A DNA stretch of 64,000 nt from Eutreptiella sp. 'Long Island Sound 2002' (GCA_964036045.1 OZ038389.1:38883998-38947997); one strand, 5' to 3'; shown: positions 46,011-57,757, counted from the stretch's first letter. The notes: generated by a model from the sequence alone, not told the origin. Made by a program: numbers and translations.

Positions 46011-46571
46011 TCATGGCGTGCGGCCCCTGTGAGGACCAGGAGAGAGCGGGCAATGAAGCGGATGCGGAAACAGTCCCCGTTGGAGGGGTTTTTAAAGAAC
46101 ATTGTGGTGTCCGACTGGGAACCAAAAATGAACACCGGGTCGCCTAGCAAGGGGTCGTCCCTGTGGCAGCCGATGCCCTCTCCCGGGGGATACATTGTGC
46201 CCGTGATTTGGTTGGGGGGGGGGGTGCGAGAGGCCCAGTCGCTCCAGCGCGGCATTGTAGGTTTGGATGATACAGAAAAGCTCTTCCGGGATGTGGGACG
46301 TGGCGGTGACTTTGTTCGGGCCGAGGTATGCGTGGCCGAAGTGTTGGACTGAGCGCCCGTGGTATTTCTCCCATGTGTTGTCGTGGAGAACCTTTTTTAC
46401 CGTTTCCTCTTGGCTCTCGGAGAATACGTTGCAGACGTAATAAAAACCAGTAGAGAGGCGGGGGTCGATTTGTATCTCCGAGGCGGGGGTGGGGGCATCG
46501 TGGTTGGGGGGTAGGAGGGTGGCCGCCTCCCCTTCGAGCGGAGCAAGCAGCGGGACGCTGGCCTCGGACAT
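46011..46571 (-). pseudogene. LINE B AlkB-like domain, N-terminal part
   Basis: Starts MSEASVPLLAPLEGE at 46571, 63 nt after the stop of LINE B ORF1. FYYVCNVFSESQEE opens the domain and HFGHAYLG corresponds to the early AlkB strand. GIGCHRDDPL supplies the Fe ligands His and Asp, and RSLLVLTGAARH leads into the segment carried at 33468. A G homopolymer near 46214-46223 shifts the frame between SHPPPQPN and the PPNQITGTMYPPGEG part; it could be a real mutation or a sequencing error. The DNA transposon cuts the domain at 46010/46011. Confidence 0.82.
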
Positions 46572-46634
46572 CTCTTCAATGCGGTTCGGTCCTGGCGTTG
46601 GCGTAGCGGCGTCGGCGTCGTCCGGTGCTGCGTT

Positions 46635-48777
46635 TCACTCGCTGATGCGCTCAGTCAGCCCCGTAGCAGGCCTATCACGAAGGGCGGAGACGAGCTGGGA
46701 CACGAAGGCCGTGGACCCTAAGGCGGCGCCCGCTTTGAGGCGTTGCACGATGGGTTGCTCGTGCTCGGCCACATCCGGGTCTTGAGCGGGGGGTATCTTC
46801 TCGAGGGCGAGGAGGTTGCGGTGTAGTGGGGCAAAGGCAGCGTCTCCATATTTGAAATCATGCGCTAGCAGCGCGGATTTCTCCTTTTCGTAGACCACGA
46901 GGTGGGCTTGTTGGTGCTCGTAGGGAGGTCGCGTGGGTTCGAACGACACGTACGGGCCAAGGAACCCCGCTTGGACGCGCAGGTCGAGAGCATGCGCCGA
47001 TCTTGGGGCCACTAGGAGCACGGCGGTCTTCGGGGCCTTAGACGTGTCGTATGAGGGCTGGGCCGGCGTTGCGTGGGCTCGCTCGGGGGCGCCCGAGAGC
47101 GCGGACCTCGTATTGCCGTCGGATCGTGACGAAAATCGCACCAACTGCCCATCTATGCCATGAAAGAGAACAATGCCGCATGAGTGGAAGAAGCGGATAG
47201 CTAGCGTTTGGACTCTGGTTTTCATGACGTCGCACGGCGCGTGTGTGGTGTCAATCGCCACGACCAAGGAGTCTTTAGACCGGAATATCGCTCCTAAGGG
47301 CAGTGAGGCGCCCCGTCCTCCGGGCAGGTTGGCGATCATCATGGTGAGCATTTCCGGGGCTTGTAGGTCTTTGTTTCTTTCCTTCTGGTCTCTAGCGATC
47401 ACGGCTCGACACACTTCGGTAGTCGGCAAAGCGTGCATGTCCATTCCAAGGAGTTCCCCGGTGAGGAATTGGGCGCACTCGCGGACATGACCTCGTCGGC
47501 AAAGCGGGATGGGAGTTCCCAATCAAACTGGTAGTAGGCCCAATGCGGGCTCTCGGAAGGAACTATGTGGCCAAACGGGTAGTAAGCATTCTTGGTGTTC
47601 ACCGATACGTTTGCTAGCGCGGGGACAATCATTTCGTTCATTAACTTCATGAATGCACGGGCGTCTCCAATTTTGCGTTGTTTTGGTTGAGACTTGTCTC
47701 TCTCCTCCGGCGGCGAAGGCTCAATGTCGTCAAGGAACTCTATGCTCACCTCAAAACGTAGCGTTTTGTGCAACCGGAGGTCACGCACCGTTGGATGGGC
47801 CTGCTTGGCGGCGAAGCGGAAGGGTTCAAACTTAAAATTGATATCTTCATATTGGCACCCGTCAAAGGAAGAGGTGTTTAGGAGTAAGGCAACATACGGC
47901 ATCGTTTGATGGCCGCTCCTGCGGAACTCGTAGGAGTCTTTGCCGTCCTCTTTGACCTTGTAAGGATGTAAGGAAGGAGAGGAAAAAGGGCGGAAGTTGA
48001 GCCTGGCATGCGAAAGGTGGCGGCAACCACTTGAGCGTCCCACGCGGGAATAACGAACCATCCTTTGAGGTCTTTGTTCTCTTCTTTGGCTTTATCTAGC
48101 ACGGTTCTTAATTGTTTAGCCCACGGGGTGGCGGTAGGCGGAGACTTCTTGGCTTCGGTTTGTGAATAGTCCAATTCATACGGCTTTAGGTAGAAACGCT
48201 TGTGTTTGAACAAAAGCTTTTCAAGGTCGTTGTAGTTATTGTGCGCAACGGAAAGGACCCTGCCTCGGTCTAGAATTTCCGTGAGGTTGCTCCCAACAAA
48301 GGCGGATTGAATATCGGTGCCTTCCACATCGAGGTAGAACTCGGAGTAGTCTTGTAGACGGCGGTAAACTTCAGGAACGAAGATGCGTTGGCGTGTGTCA
48401 AATATTTTGCCTTCAACGGCTTCAAATTGGCGTGACGGAAAGCGTGTTTGTAACGGCGAATTTGAGGCTTGGTGTTTTTGAAAGAGGTTTGACGGGGAAG
48501 AGTTAAATAGCGTCGAAGGGCCATCGTCGGCGGCTTTGGAGCTTCCGAATAGGGTGAAATTCATGGTGTTCCCGGGATGAAGGAAATGGCGACTTGGTGT
48601 CAATTGAAAGGTTGCGAGCGTAGATTTCGACTCGGGAATTGAGGTGATGATTTGAAAAGTGCGGGAAGGGCTCCAGACCTTGACCAGCCCAGGATTTTCA
48701 CCAATCACCGAATAGCCTGGACTACTGGTGGATCCATCAACAAAATGCTGAGGGTCAATCGAAAAAAAAATAGACAC
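46635..48777 (-). pseudogene. LINE B ORF1-like protein, unknown domain, frameshifted
   Basis: Three overlapping minus-strand segments in different frames (48777-47878, 48061-47399, 47522-46635) read as one protein of roughly 700 residues. It ends at 46635 just upstream of the AlkB frame. It contains FYLDVEGTDIQSAFVG, a Pro/Glu/Lys-rich linker, NAYYPFGHIVPSESPHWAYYQFDWE and VVAIDTTHAPCDV. I recognise no domain: no zinc knuckle, RRM or coiled coil typical of LINE ORF1. Position suggests a LINE ORF1, but it could belong to another, unrecognised element. Base composition is less GC-rich than the AlkB and RT parts. Confidence 0.5.
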
Positions 48778-48793
48778 TCAGAAAGTCAGTGTA

Positions 48794-51700
48794 CCAGCCG
48801 GTATCTGAGCGCACTCGTACATCCTCATCGGAGTTGATCTCCTTGGGCGCCCCATAGACACCAAACCCCTCCCCCAGGAGTATCTTGATAGTCTCCTCCC
48901 CGGTAATGTGCTTGGTACATGAAAACACCCTGGTAAACCTGGTCAAGCCACAGGTTACCGCGAGGGCGAAGTCATAGCCCCCCAACTTCGGCATCTCCGT
49001 GTAGTCCACGTATAGAACACTGTTAGCACAGTGAGGGATGGGCAGGGTCGAGTAGGGACCCCTGCCCCTGATATCCCCTGGTTTGCAGGACCTACACGGG
49101 CACTTGTCCACGATAGGCTGGAGGGTTTTCCGCAGTTGGTCGTCAGTCCACGTAGTGTGGAACCACTGCTTGAATAGCCTCAGGGTACGGTCAGCACCCA
49201 CATGACCGCTGGACTCATGGGTCCACTTCAGCAGCGCTGGGACTCTGTCACTGGGTACTACGATGCGGTCCTCGTGCCAGAGGTAGCTCTTGTCCCTCTT
49301 CCACTGATCTTGGTTGACCAGGAGGAGTTCAAGGGCTTTCTCCAGGCGCTTGTAGATATCCCCAAACTCCTTCAGGTACTCTGATTGTTGGAGTCCATCG
49401 AGGGGGCGTATCATAGTCATGTTGAAGTCCAAGTGCACGTCCATACGGCTGAACGCCTCCTTAGCCAGCGCTTCAGACCGGGCACCAATCAGGGCGTCGA
49501 AGTTGTTGCTGCTGATGTAGTCTGCACACTCGTTCTTTACTCCCTGGATATGGTGTACCGTCAGCTGTAGTTGGCTGAGGTAGGTCCACCAGCGCCGTAG
49601 CTTGGCCTTCTCAGGTGGGGGACCCTTCTGGAAACTGCGGACCGGTTCTTGGTCGCACAGCCAGACCACAGGGCTACTCCCCAACAGTCGTGCTTGTGAG
49701 GATAGCACCAGCATACCCGCGAGCAATTTCTGCTCATAGGTGGAGTAGTTCCCCCTGGCCTGGTTCCATTTCCAGTTCCAGTGGCCCAGGGGTACTAGGA
49801 CCCACTTGTCGTCAGGGTAGCTGTGCTTGAGAGTTCCATCTCGGTTGAGACCTTCAGTCCCCCATTGGGAAATAGCCGAGTCGAACTCCTGCTTCTCCAG
49901 TGCTTGCCATTCGAACAACGTTCCACCACCGCCCACATTGCTGGCGTCGGTCACCAGGATAATCTCCCCTTGTGCCCTAGGCACGCCCAAGCACTTAGCG
50001 TTCGCCACCTTGTCTTTGATCTCCCCAAACGCTTGTTGCTCTTGTGGGCCCCAGGGCCAAGTAGTACTCTTCCTGATCAAGTCCGTCAGAATGGCGCTGG
50101 TGTAGGTGAAGTTTTTGATGTGGCGGCGGTAGAAGTTGCACGCCCCAATGAAACTGCGTACATCATGAAGTCCTTTTTTGGGGTCTTCGTGTCGTACCTT
50201 AGCGTCCATCAGGGGTTGGGCCTTAGAGGGCGCTGGGGGCCACCACCCATAGCCAACGTCAAACCCCAGGTACTGCATGGTCTCCCGCATGAACCCACAC
50301 TTCTCTGTCTGTGGTTCTCTTGGCAGACCGCAAAGAACTCACCAAAGAGGATTAGGTGATCCTCCTGGGTATTGGTCCCGAGGCATACATGGTAGATGTG
50401 TGCTTCCATCTGGGCCCCACGGGATATAAGTTCCTGCACCTTAGGTCTCCTTCGTAGGATGGACAAGATCTTGTTCATCAGCTCTTGGAATAGAGCGCGT
50501 GCGTTGGCCACGCCAAACGGCATGACTTTCCACTTGAACACCCTTTCCTGAAGGGTGATGAAGGCTAGTAGCTCCTGAGCGTTGGGCGTCAGGTCCAACT
50601 GCCGGAATCCGCTCCTCTTGTCCATCTTGGTCTTGTAGCGACAGGAGGCTATCTTCTCAAGGGTAGACTCCATATTAGGAATGGACCCTGAGTGGTTCAG
50701 CGTTTTCTTCTTCAGCTCTCGGTAGTCCACTACCAGCCGTTCGGCTGTAGACCCAGGTTTAGCCACCAGGAAACAGGGGCTGCAGTGTTTGGGGTAGTCT
50801 TCGTCCTTGTACTCCAGGACTAGGCCAGCGTCGATACATTCTTGTATCTGTTGCTCGATCTCGTCGGCCTGCTCTTTAGGAGCTGGATAGGGTCTCCTCC
50901 GGATCTTGTGACCCACGAACTCGGGTTTCAGCTTGAGGTCCATCTGTACCAGCTTGTCACATGAGGCTGGAGGGGGTAGTTCTCCGAACACCTCCAGATA
51001 GGTCCGTATAAGCTTCTGTACCCGCGGGTCCAATATCTTGATCTTTTCCTCCATGTCCTCGTCGGAGTGTAAGTTGTTTGCCCCCTGAGTAATAGAGGTC
51101 GGGAGGTGATCCTCCATCGACTCTTCGCCCTTGGTAGTATCCTTCAACCCTTCGTAGGCATATAGTAGGTCTCGTTCAACCATCTCCAGGGGACGATGGC
51201 AACATAGGCACGCTCGAGGGGGTTCACATACACATTCCTCCGAGAGGTCGTCCTCCTCTCGGGTCCTCACATGGGCACTCCACATGCTCTTCATGAGCTT
51301 AAGATCTACCTCCCTTTGCCAGGTGGTGATCTTCTGTTCGAGATCCTCCTTCAATTGGGATAGATTCCCCTTACGTCCTTGCTTCAGTGGCCATGAGCTG
51401 CGGGTAGGCTTAGCGTAGCATAGCTTTTTCGCCACCAACCTCCTCTTGGAGTCCACATACTCCCTTAGCCTCGATCTGGGGTCCAGCTCTTCGTCCACGG
51501 GGTCTTCCACCCTCATGGAGAGTAGGGGTTTCAGTGGGGCAACGTACTCGGCGTTCTCCACTTCCTCCACGCAAGTCTGCACGAAGAAGGCGTCATGCTC
51601 AGTTTCGTCATCTGAGTGGATAGAGCTGGGGAGCTCGGATAGTCCACACTCAGAGACTCCATCAGGAACAGGTACATGGCTGGGAGAGTTGGGGGCGTTG

Positions 51701-52749
51701 GTGTCAGTCACCACGTATTCATCTCCTCCGGGTATAGTCTCAAAAGCATCTTGAGGTCGTAGTCGATCCTTCAAGTCACCCAAGGCGAGTCCATCGCTTT
51801 CTCGTTGTATAGCCTGGACCAGAGTCGAGTCCAGGTCTTCCGAGGGGATGGAGGTAAGACCTCCGTCCACCACACTGAGCATACTCTCCCATCCGGGTCT
51901 CCTGATAGGCGTCTTACCCCCCAGTAGATAGCCTCATCAGGTAACCGAACAGAACTGATAGTCAGCCTGTCCAGGAGGGTTCGCCAGTACTCGTTGCCCC
52001 CATGGGCTCCCCAATCGGGGGAAGACAGGACCATACGGGAACGTTCTAAGGCCACCTTGGTCAGGACCCTCCCCCAGTTCACTGAACCTGGGGTTCCCGT
52101 AGGCCATCCTGAAAGAGGGCCAGTAAAATTTGTACCTGCAGTTCTTCCCCTTGCTGCAGTAAAGGTCCAGGACATGTTGCTTGTCGCTGGCGAACAACTC
52201 CACACTCAGGTCTTCTCTAGAGTAACCCAACTCCTTCAGACCTTGGTCTAGGACTTCCCCCGATAGTTGATAGTTCTCAGTTTTGGAGGCCACCATCATG
52301 TTCGGGGGCTCCTCCTTCGATACCCTCAGGTAGCTCGAGGTGTGCTCAGACTGCTCCAGTGGCACGGACTCTCTGCCCTTGCCGTGCTCCACGTAGAGGA
52401 GGTAGGGCGCTTGCAGCGTCAGGGATTGTATCTGGGAGTGCTGCACGAAGAAGTCAGTCCCCAATACAAAGTCGAAGGCTTCAGTGTCCATCACATAGAA
52501 CCGATGGGCGATCGTTCGGGAGCCCATAGGTACCTCCACTTCACGATCCCCGCAGCTGTGCACCACATGCCCATCCCCCATTCGTATAGCCGCGGTGGTC
52601 ATGGTGTTTGTCAGGCTCCCACAAGGTAACGTTTTCTTGGTCACTATAGATATGGTGGCCCCAGTGTCCAATACCCCCAGGTGTTCACATCCCCCTAGTC
52701 GTATACGTACCCAGAACACCAAGTCCAGGGCCCCACCGGAGCGTCCCTG
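48794..52749 (-). pseudogene. Pol of Ty3/gypsy element 2, truncated in integrase
   Basis: Continues the gag frame after an in-frame TGA. Protease LDTGAT is near 52665. Segments 52722-51937, 51882-50209 and 50290-48794 are shifted relative to each other near 51930 and 50290. RT carries KMDKRSGFRQLDLTP and IYHV where element 1 has the catalytic IDDV, so the first catalytic Asp of that pair is lost. RNase H keeps VTDASN. Integrase keeps HHCC and the first two Asp residues (YVDYTEM, NSDEDVR). Homology ends after DTGWY. The codon matching the element 1 TAA is TCA here. Confidence 0.88.
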
Positions 52750-55240
52750 TCAGAACTCCGCGGGACAGGTCACCTCGAACCCCTTGTTCCGCAATTTGCG
52801 GCCCATCCTCATGAAACGGCTTCTCTTCTTGTGGTTGCCGTCATCACGGCCTTCATGCTCACGCTTAGCCCCTTGTTCTCGCTGGGCCTGCGTTTGTGAG
52901 CGTATGGTCGGACCAGACTGCCCCCCAGAGGGCTCGGAGTTCCCCCATGGATCAGGGTTGGGGTTTCCTCCGTTCTTGTTCGGGTTCTTGTTGTCCTTGT
53001 CTGGCTGGCGGTTAGCGCCTCCTCCTCGTCCACCTTGACTCTTGTCTTGCCCTTGTCGACGTCCTTTCGACTTGCCCTTGCCGGAGTCGTTGCCTTTGCC
53101 TTTGCCTCCACCTTTGGCAGAGCTTTTGTCAGGATCCTCACCCTTCAGCTTCGCCGACAGGCGCTGCTTGTGGTAGCACTCATCCTCATACTGCTTCCTC
53201 TTCCCACAGAAGGCACAGGTGATAGTACACCTGTAGTGATCCGGCATCTTCGCCTTGGCGCCGGTGTTGGTCTCCTGCTTCTTCCCTTGGACTACGAAGC
53301 AGTCTCGCTGCTCGCAGTCTGGGGCGTGCTGCAGGTGGCCCTGCTCATCTCTGGCATCACACCAGAAGAGCTCCTTGACATTTTCCATGATACGGGCGTG
53401 TTTGGGTGTAGTCCCCTGTCCAGGTCTGGATCCTTGGTACCCTTTGCCTTGGCTTCCAGAGCCTCCCCCTCCAGGACGGTCGGCGTTCAGGTGCTGGTCG
53501 CTTTCTTTGTCCAGCGCCAGCTCCAGGAGTAGTACACATAAATCCTCGTAGTGGAGGGCTCTTGCCTTGCGCTCTGCCGTTGAACGGCACTCGTCCCACA
53601 GCTCTCGGGGGAGCTTAGCCACCAACCAGAAAAGCAGGTCGTCGCTGCTGTAGGAACCGGGCGTCAATTGTCCAGTCCAGTGATCTAGGTCAGCCAATAG
53701 CTCAGAGACCCTGCCAGGTTTCGGGTTGTTGGGCAGCACGGCCAGGTTCTGGATCTCGGCCCTGATGGAGAGGTCGGTTTCATAGGCCGGGTACTGCCTC
53801 TCCAAGGCAACCAACACATCGGCAAAGGTGGCGGACTTAGTCACGATCTGCTTGACCTTGCTTCTCCAGGTACTTGGTCTTGCAACACTGCAGGAGCAGA
53901 TGGCACTTGACCCGTCCACTAGCGTGGGTTTGGCCAGTCAATCGTAGGAACCGGCCAAATTTCTCAGCGAACTCGCTGGGGTCCTTGCCTGTGAACTCAG
54001 GCAGGTTCACCACGATCTTGGAGGTGGCAATGGCCTCAGCCTCCTGAGACCTGCGTCCCTCAGGGCGCTGGGTCTTCCTCTTCTTCTCTTTCTTCTGCCC
54101 ACTTGGGTTCTCGGGGTCCTCAGGGTCGTCGTCCTCCGAGGGCGAAGCAGAAGTCATCGACGGCGGCTCATCATCGGAGGGGTCTCCGCCTAGGTCACTG
54201 GAGCCATAGGGCTCCACGTCCACCATTGCCCTCAGGGCTGTCAGCCCGAGCCGGTCCAGCTCGGCTCTCGTAGAATTCCCCACGTGGCTGTAGGGTGGCT
54301 GGGCCGTCCTCGGTACAAAAAGGGCTTCTTGATATCGCTGCAGGGGTCGGAAGCGGTCGGCTCCTCAGGCTCCCCAAGGTGTTTGTCAGCCCTGCCACCA
54401 GGTGGTTAGCCTGTACTCGATGGAGTGACATTCCCACCGTGGTAGGTGACGCTTGGGGCGGAATCAGGGGCTCCAGTTTAGCCCGAATCTCCTGAGTGAG
54501 ATCGACCACAATTTCAGAGGTGGCTCCTCGGAGAGCCTCTTTTATCTCTGATCGCGTCAGGGACCTGTTGGAGGATCTCCCTGATCCTCTACTCCTGCTC
54601 CCGCATGACTCAGGTCCTCTCCTCAGCCCACTCAAGGTTGCATACCCAGGAACATCCACATGGGCTCCTGTAGCGGGTAGAGGATGGTGATAGTCCGCCG
54701 CATACCATCGCGGCGCGGAACTGGAGGCGACCGGCTCACTGGTAGTAGTTGCCTCTGGAAACGCAGTGGTAGGTGGGTTCACCCCATAGGCAGGGTAGGT
54801 AGGCATACCAGTAAGGCCTGTGCCCTCAGCCATAGGCGGGTTGGTTATGGGAGTGAATGTTGTAGCGGCTGGGTCTGGGGCTGGGAGTGTGGTGGTTGTA
54901 GGAGAGGGGGATGCGTGGAGGCCAGAAGCGCTTGGTGCGCCCTCGAAGGTCGACTCACTCGTCGGGTCGTGCCCATGGTCTACTCCTTCGTCTGCCATGC
55001 TTTCTCCAGCCTCCTTCTCTCTCTCTCTCTTTCTCTTCACAGGATTGGTGTCCACCTCCTCGACTCAGAGGGCCCAGAAGGCCGACGGAAGTCCTTCCAG
55101 CGATCATCCGCCACGTCCACCCGCCCATGTAAGGGCACCGAAGGTACAGCGTTAGGTCCAGGTCCAGGTTCACCAGGTGCTGGCATTGCTGGTGCCTCAG
55201 GCGCTGTCTTCACGTCGGTGTCCTCCTTCTTTGTGTCCAT
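52750..55240 (-). pseudogene. Gag of Ty3/gypsy element 2
   Basis: Starts MDTKKEDTDVKT at 55240. Frames shift near 55060, 54300 and 53870. The C-terminal half (53919-52750) has capsid and nucleocapsid in one frame, with the knuckle CAFCGKRKQYEDEC, in which the zinc-binding His of element 1 is Gln. It ends at an in-frame TGA directly followed by pol in the same frame. The defects mark this as an older copy than element 1. Confidence 0.85.
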
Positions 55241-55321
55241 ATTCGCCCTTCTTGCTTATATATGACAGATCTCGGCGCACTGGATTTACGGCACGATGTT
55301 GCTGCCGGTACGCAGAGACTG

Positions 55322-55338
55322 TCTGCCTCTTGCTACCA
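55322..55338 (-). promoter_or_regulatory. Primer-binding site of Ty3/gypsy element 2
   Basis: On the minus strand TGGTAGCAAGAGGCAG, the same near-match to the initiator Met tRNA 3' end as in element 1, directly follows the LTR. Confidence 0.7.
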
Positions 55339-55555
55339 GAACGTTTTATAGTGATTTCAACACTGTGTGTTTGTTGTGCCTCTCCTGCTGCTTGCTGCTG
55401 GTGTAGGGTTCCTGCTGCTTGTTTTTGATGAGGAAAATGTTTTATTGTTGAAATACAACCAATCCAGGATAACCCAGGCCAGAGATAAGCAAGTAGAAGA
55501 AGATCGGGATCAAAGCATGAAGGGCTGCAGTCACAAACAGTTAGATAAAGACAAC

Positions 55556-55906
55556 TGAAGCGGTAGCGGCAGGGTCTCCCTACCGCTACCCGCTGTGGCT
55601 CGCACGTGCGCTGAACAGCGCAATTTATGACGTAAAATGGGATTACGAAGGCTACAGAGCAATAGCTAAAATTATTGTTTTTTATGTTAAAATAGCAGTT
55701 TTTTATAATAAATTTATGCTTTGTGCCCCATTTTGTAATTATACGTGAGATTTCACTGTTTTTCCGTGTTTTCACAGGCATCTATGTAGATTCGAAGGCC
55801 TGTGGCTAACGCCTTAGAACAGTTTAAGCAACTTAAACCGACTCACGAAATGTTCGATTCTTGCAGAAATTGTGGTGCTTTGCAGGAGGGTCACGAAAAC
55901 GCTTCA
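55556..55906 (+). repeat. 5' LTR of the small LTR element
   Basis: Nearly identical to 57406-57757. The middle is AT-rich (TTTTTTATAATAAATTTATG), which could serve as a promoter. Confidence 0.9.
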
Positions 55907-56092
55907 AAACTGTTCTAACAACCCTGAACAGGGACAGCCGCAAGCCGCAGCGCATCGCAGCGCCGAGGAGCGGCGCTAACACGCGCTGGAACCAGAAGGC
56001 GCTGGGCGCAGCGCCAAGCAGCACCGCAACGTGGCCATCAGCCGCAGCACGCCGCCAGGGAAGAGGCAGCAAGTGCCTCCGCAACGTCCTGG

Positions 56093-56911
56093 ATGAGCAG
56101 CAGCGACAGCAGCGGCGTCAGGACGTGGGGACCGCAAAATGGCGGCTACAACCTGGACAGCCTGAGCGACGCGTCAGACTGGAGTCCCAGTCCAAGGCCA
56201 AGTTCGAGCCGCAGTCCCGCGTTCGAGCAACCGAGGTATGGCCCTTCCAGCCGTCAACCCTATGGCTGTGGGAACCAGCACGGCAGCAGCGTCGGCCGTC
56301 GCAAGAGCGGCAGTGCCAGCCGCGATCCGGAATACCGTGACGGCCAGCCAGCCGTCGAAAGAGAGCTCTTCTGCAAGCCGGACCATCGTCAAGCAGCGTG
56401 GGATCGCCAACCAGCGTCCTGGAGAACGCCGGAGCGCCAATCAGCGCACCACCGAAGACAAGGTCCAAGCCGTGGTCACGCAGACCGTGGTCAAGCATCA
56501 AGAGAGCGCCAAACAGCGCCCCAGCAAGCGCCGGAGTACCGACCAGTACCCCAACGTGGAGGAGCGTTCACCAGAAATCCACGCAACCCCAGTCCCAGCC
56601 GGTTAAGCTCGGAGATCGCCATCCTACCAACCGAGACAGTGGAGTTGAAGGCCTGGGCTGTGGAGATGGCAGCGTGGGCGAGGAGTGCAGCAGCGGAGAT
56701 CCAAGCCCTGAAGTCGGAGCAGGAGAGTCTGCAAGAGCGAGTCCGTCGCCTGGAGAAGACGTCCAAGACGAAATCCGATACGGGCGAAGCGAAGAAGAAG
56801 GTGGAAGTCGCCTTCCAGACGCCGAAAAAGACCGCCACGACCAGCGAAGCGACCAACCAAGACAGTGGGACGCAGACGCCCGGCAGTGGCAGCCGTCGTT
56901 GGAGACGGTAA
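56093..56911 (+). CDS. Gag-like or coiled-coil protein of the small LTR element
   Basis: 272 residues, starting MSSSDSSGVRTW. Residues 1 to about 175 are Arg/Ser/Gln/Pro-rich and probably disordered and RNA-binding in character. Residues about 185-225 (AVEMAAWARSAAAEIQALKS, QESLQERVRRLEK) form a clear amphipathic coiled coil. A Lys/Thr-rich tail follows. No zinc knuckle and no known Gag fold can be recognised. Other frames in the same stretch are also open because of GC bias. This one is preferred for its coiled coil and its position between the LTRs. It could oligomerise and package element RNA, which is inference. Confidence 0.5.
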   Translation: MSSSDSSGVRTWGPQNGGYNLDSLSDASDWSPSPRPSSSRSPAFEQPRYGPSSRQPYGCGNQHGSSVGRRKSGSASRDPEYRDGQPAVERELFCKPDHRQAAWDRQPASWRTPERQSAHHRRQGPSRGHADRGQASRERQTAPQQAPEYRPVPQRGGAFTRNPRNPSPSRLSSEIAILPTETVELKAWAVEMAAWARSAAAEIQALKSEQESLQERVRRLEKTSKTKSDTGEAKKKVEVAFQTPKKTATTSEATNQDSGTQTPGSGSRRWRR

Positions 56912-57405
56912 TAATTTAAATTTCCGTTTGTTGGAACACCTGTGGGCAAGTCCAGTCTTGTCAGACTTGCCGTGGTGGGAGCCCAGTCTTGTCAGGCTCC
57001 ACCAACCGGTTATATATGTGGGTCTTAAAACCCATGTATATATGGGGCGGATCAGCCCCTGGCATACGCACCCGCACTTGTACAGTACAGTGCACGGTGC
57101 CTGGGTAAGGCACGAACTGACACAGCAACATGGATCTGATGCTGAGTTGTAGTGCTGTGTGCGTGCCTGTCCTGTTGTTTGGTCTTTGAAAGCATGGAGG
57201 TTTTCGGGAAACTGAAAACTTTTTCAGGTTTTCGAAACAAACGGGGCAGGCCACCCAAGGCCTTTTTCTTTTTATTTTCCTAGAGTGGCAAAGCAGGTTT
57301 TTGCCTGAGGGTAGTATTGGTGCTCCCCACCGAACAGGTAGGAAAAGGCTACCTCTGGGGTTTGTTTTTCCTCTTGGGGGATAAACAAACCTTTAAGAAG
57401 GGGGG

Positions 57406-57757
57406 TGAAGCGGTAGCGGCAGGGTCTCCCTACCGCTACCCGCTGTGGCTCGCACGTGCGCTGAACAGCGCAATTTATGACGTAAAATGGGATTACGAAG
57501 GCTACAGAGCAATAGCTAAAATTATTGTTTTTTATGTTAAAATAGCAGTTTTTTATAATAAATTTATGCTGTTGTGCCCCATTTTGTAATTATACGTGAG
57601 ATTTCACTGTTTTTCCGTGTTTTCACAGGCATCTATGTAGATTCGAAGGCCTGTGGCTAACGCCTTAGAACAGTTTAAGCAACTTAAACCGACTCACGAA
57701 ATGTTCGATTCTTGCAGAAATTGTGGTGCTTTGCAGGAGGGTCACGAAAACGCTTCA
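57406..57757 (+). repeat. 3' LTR of the small LTR element
   Basis: 352 bp, matching 55556-55906 with one extra base in TGCTGTTGTGCC. Directly preceded by the polypurine tract. Confidence 0.9.

Larger units (their letters stand above)
46009..48793 (-). mobile_element. LINE B, 5' portion
   Basis: The 5' part of LINE B, with ORF1 remnants and the start of the AlkB frame. At 48793/48794 it abuts the truncated integrase of Ty3/gypsy element 2, on the same strand. Whether the LINE is 5'-complete there is unknown. No UTR is visible because its first candidate ATG (48777) lies within 20 nt of the junction. Confidence 0.65.
55556..57757 (+). mobile_element. Small LTR element with one gag-like ORF
   Basis: 2.2 kb, with LTRs 55556-55906 (351 bp) and 57406-57757 (352 bp) that differ by one obvious indel and have the canonical form TGAAGC...GCTTCA. 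A CAAC duplication flanks it (55552-55555 and 57758-57761). A polypurine tract AAGAAGGGGGG (57395-57405) abuts the 3' LTR. The interior has one frame and no protease, RT or integrase, so it must be mobilised in trans. The sequence after the 5' LTR (AAACTGTTCTAACAACCC) is not an obvious tRNA primer site. Confidence 0.88.
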
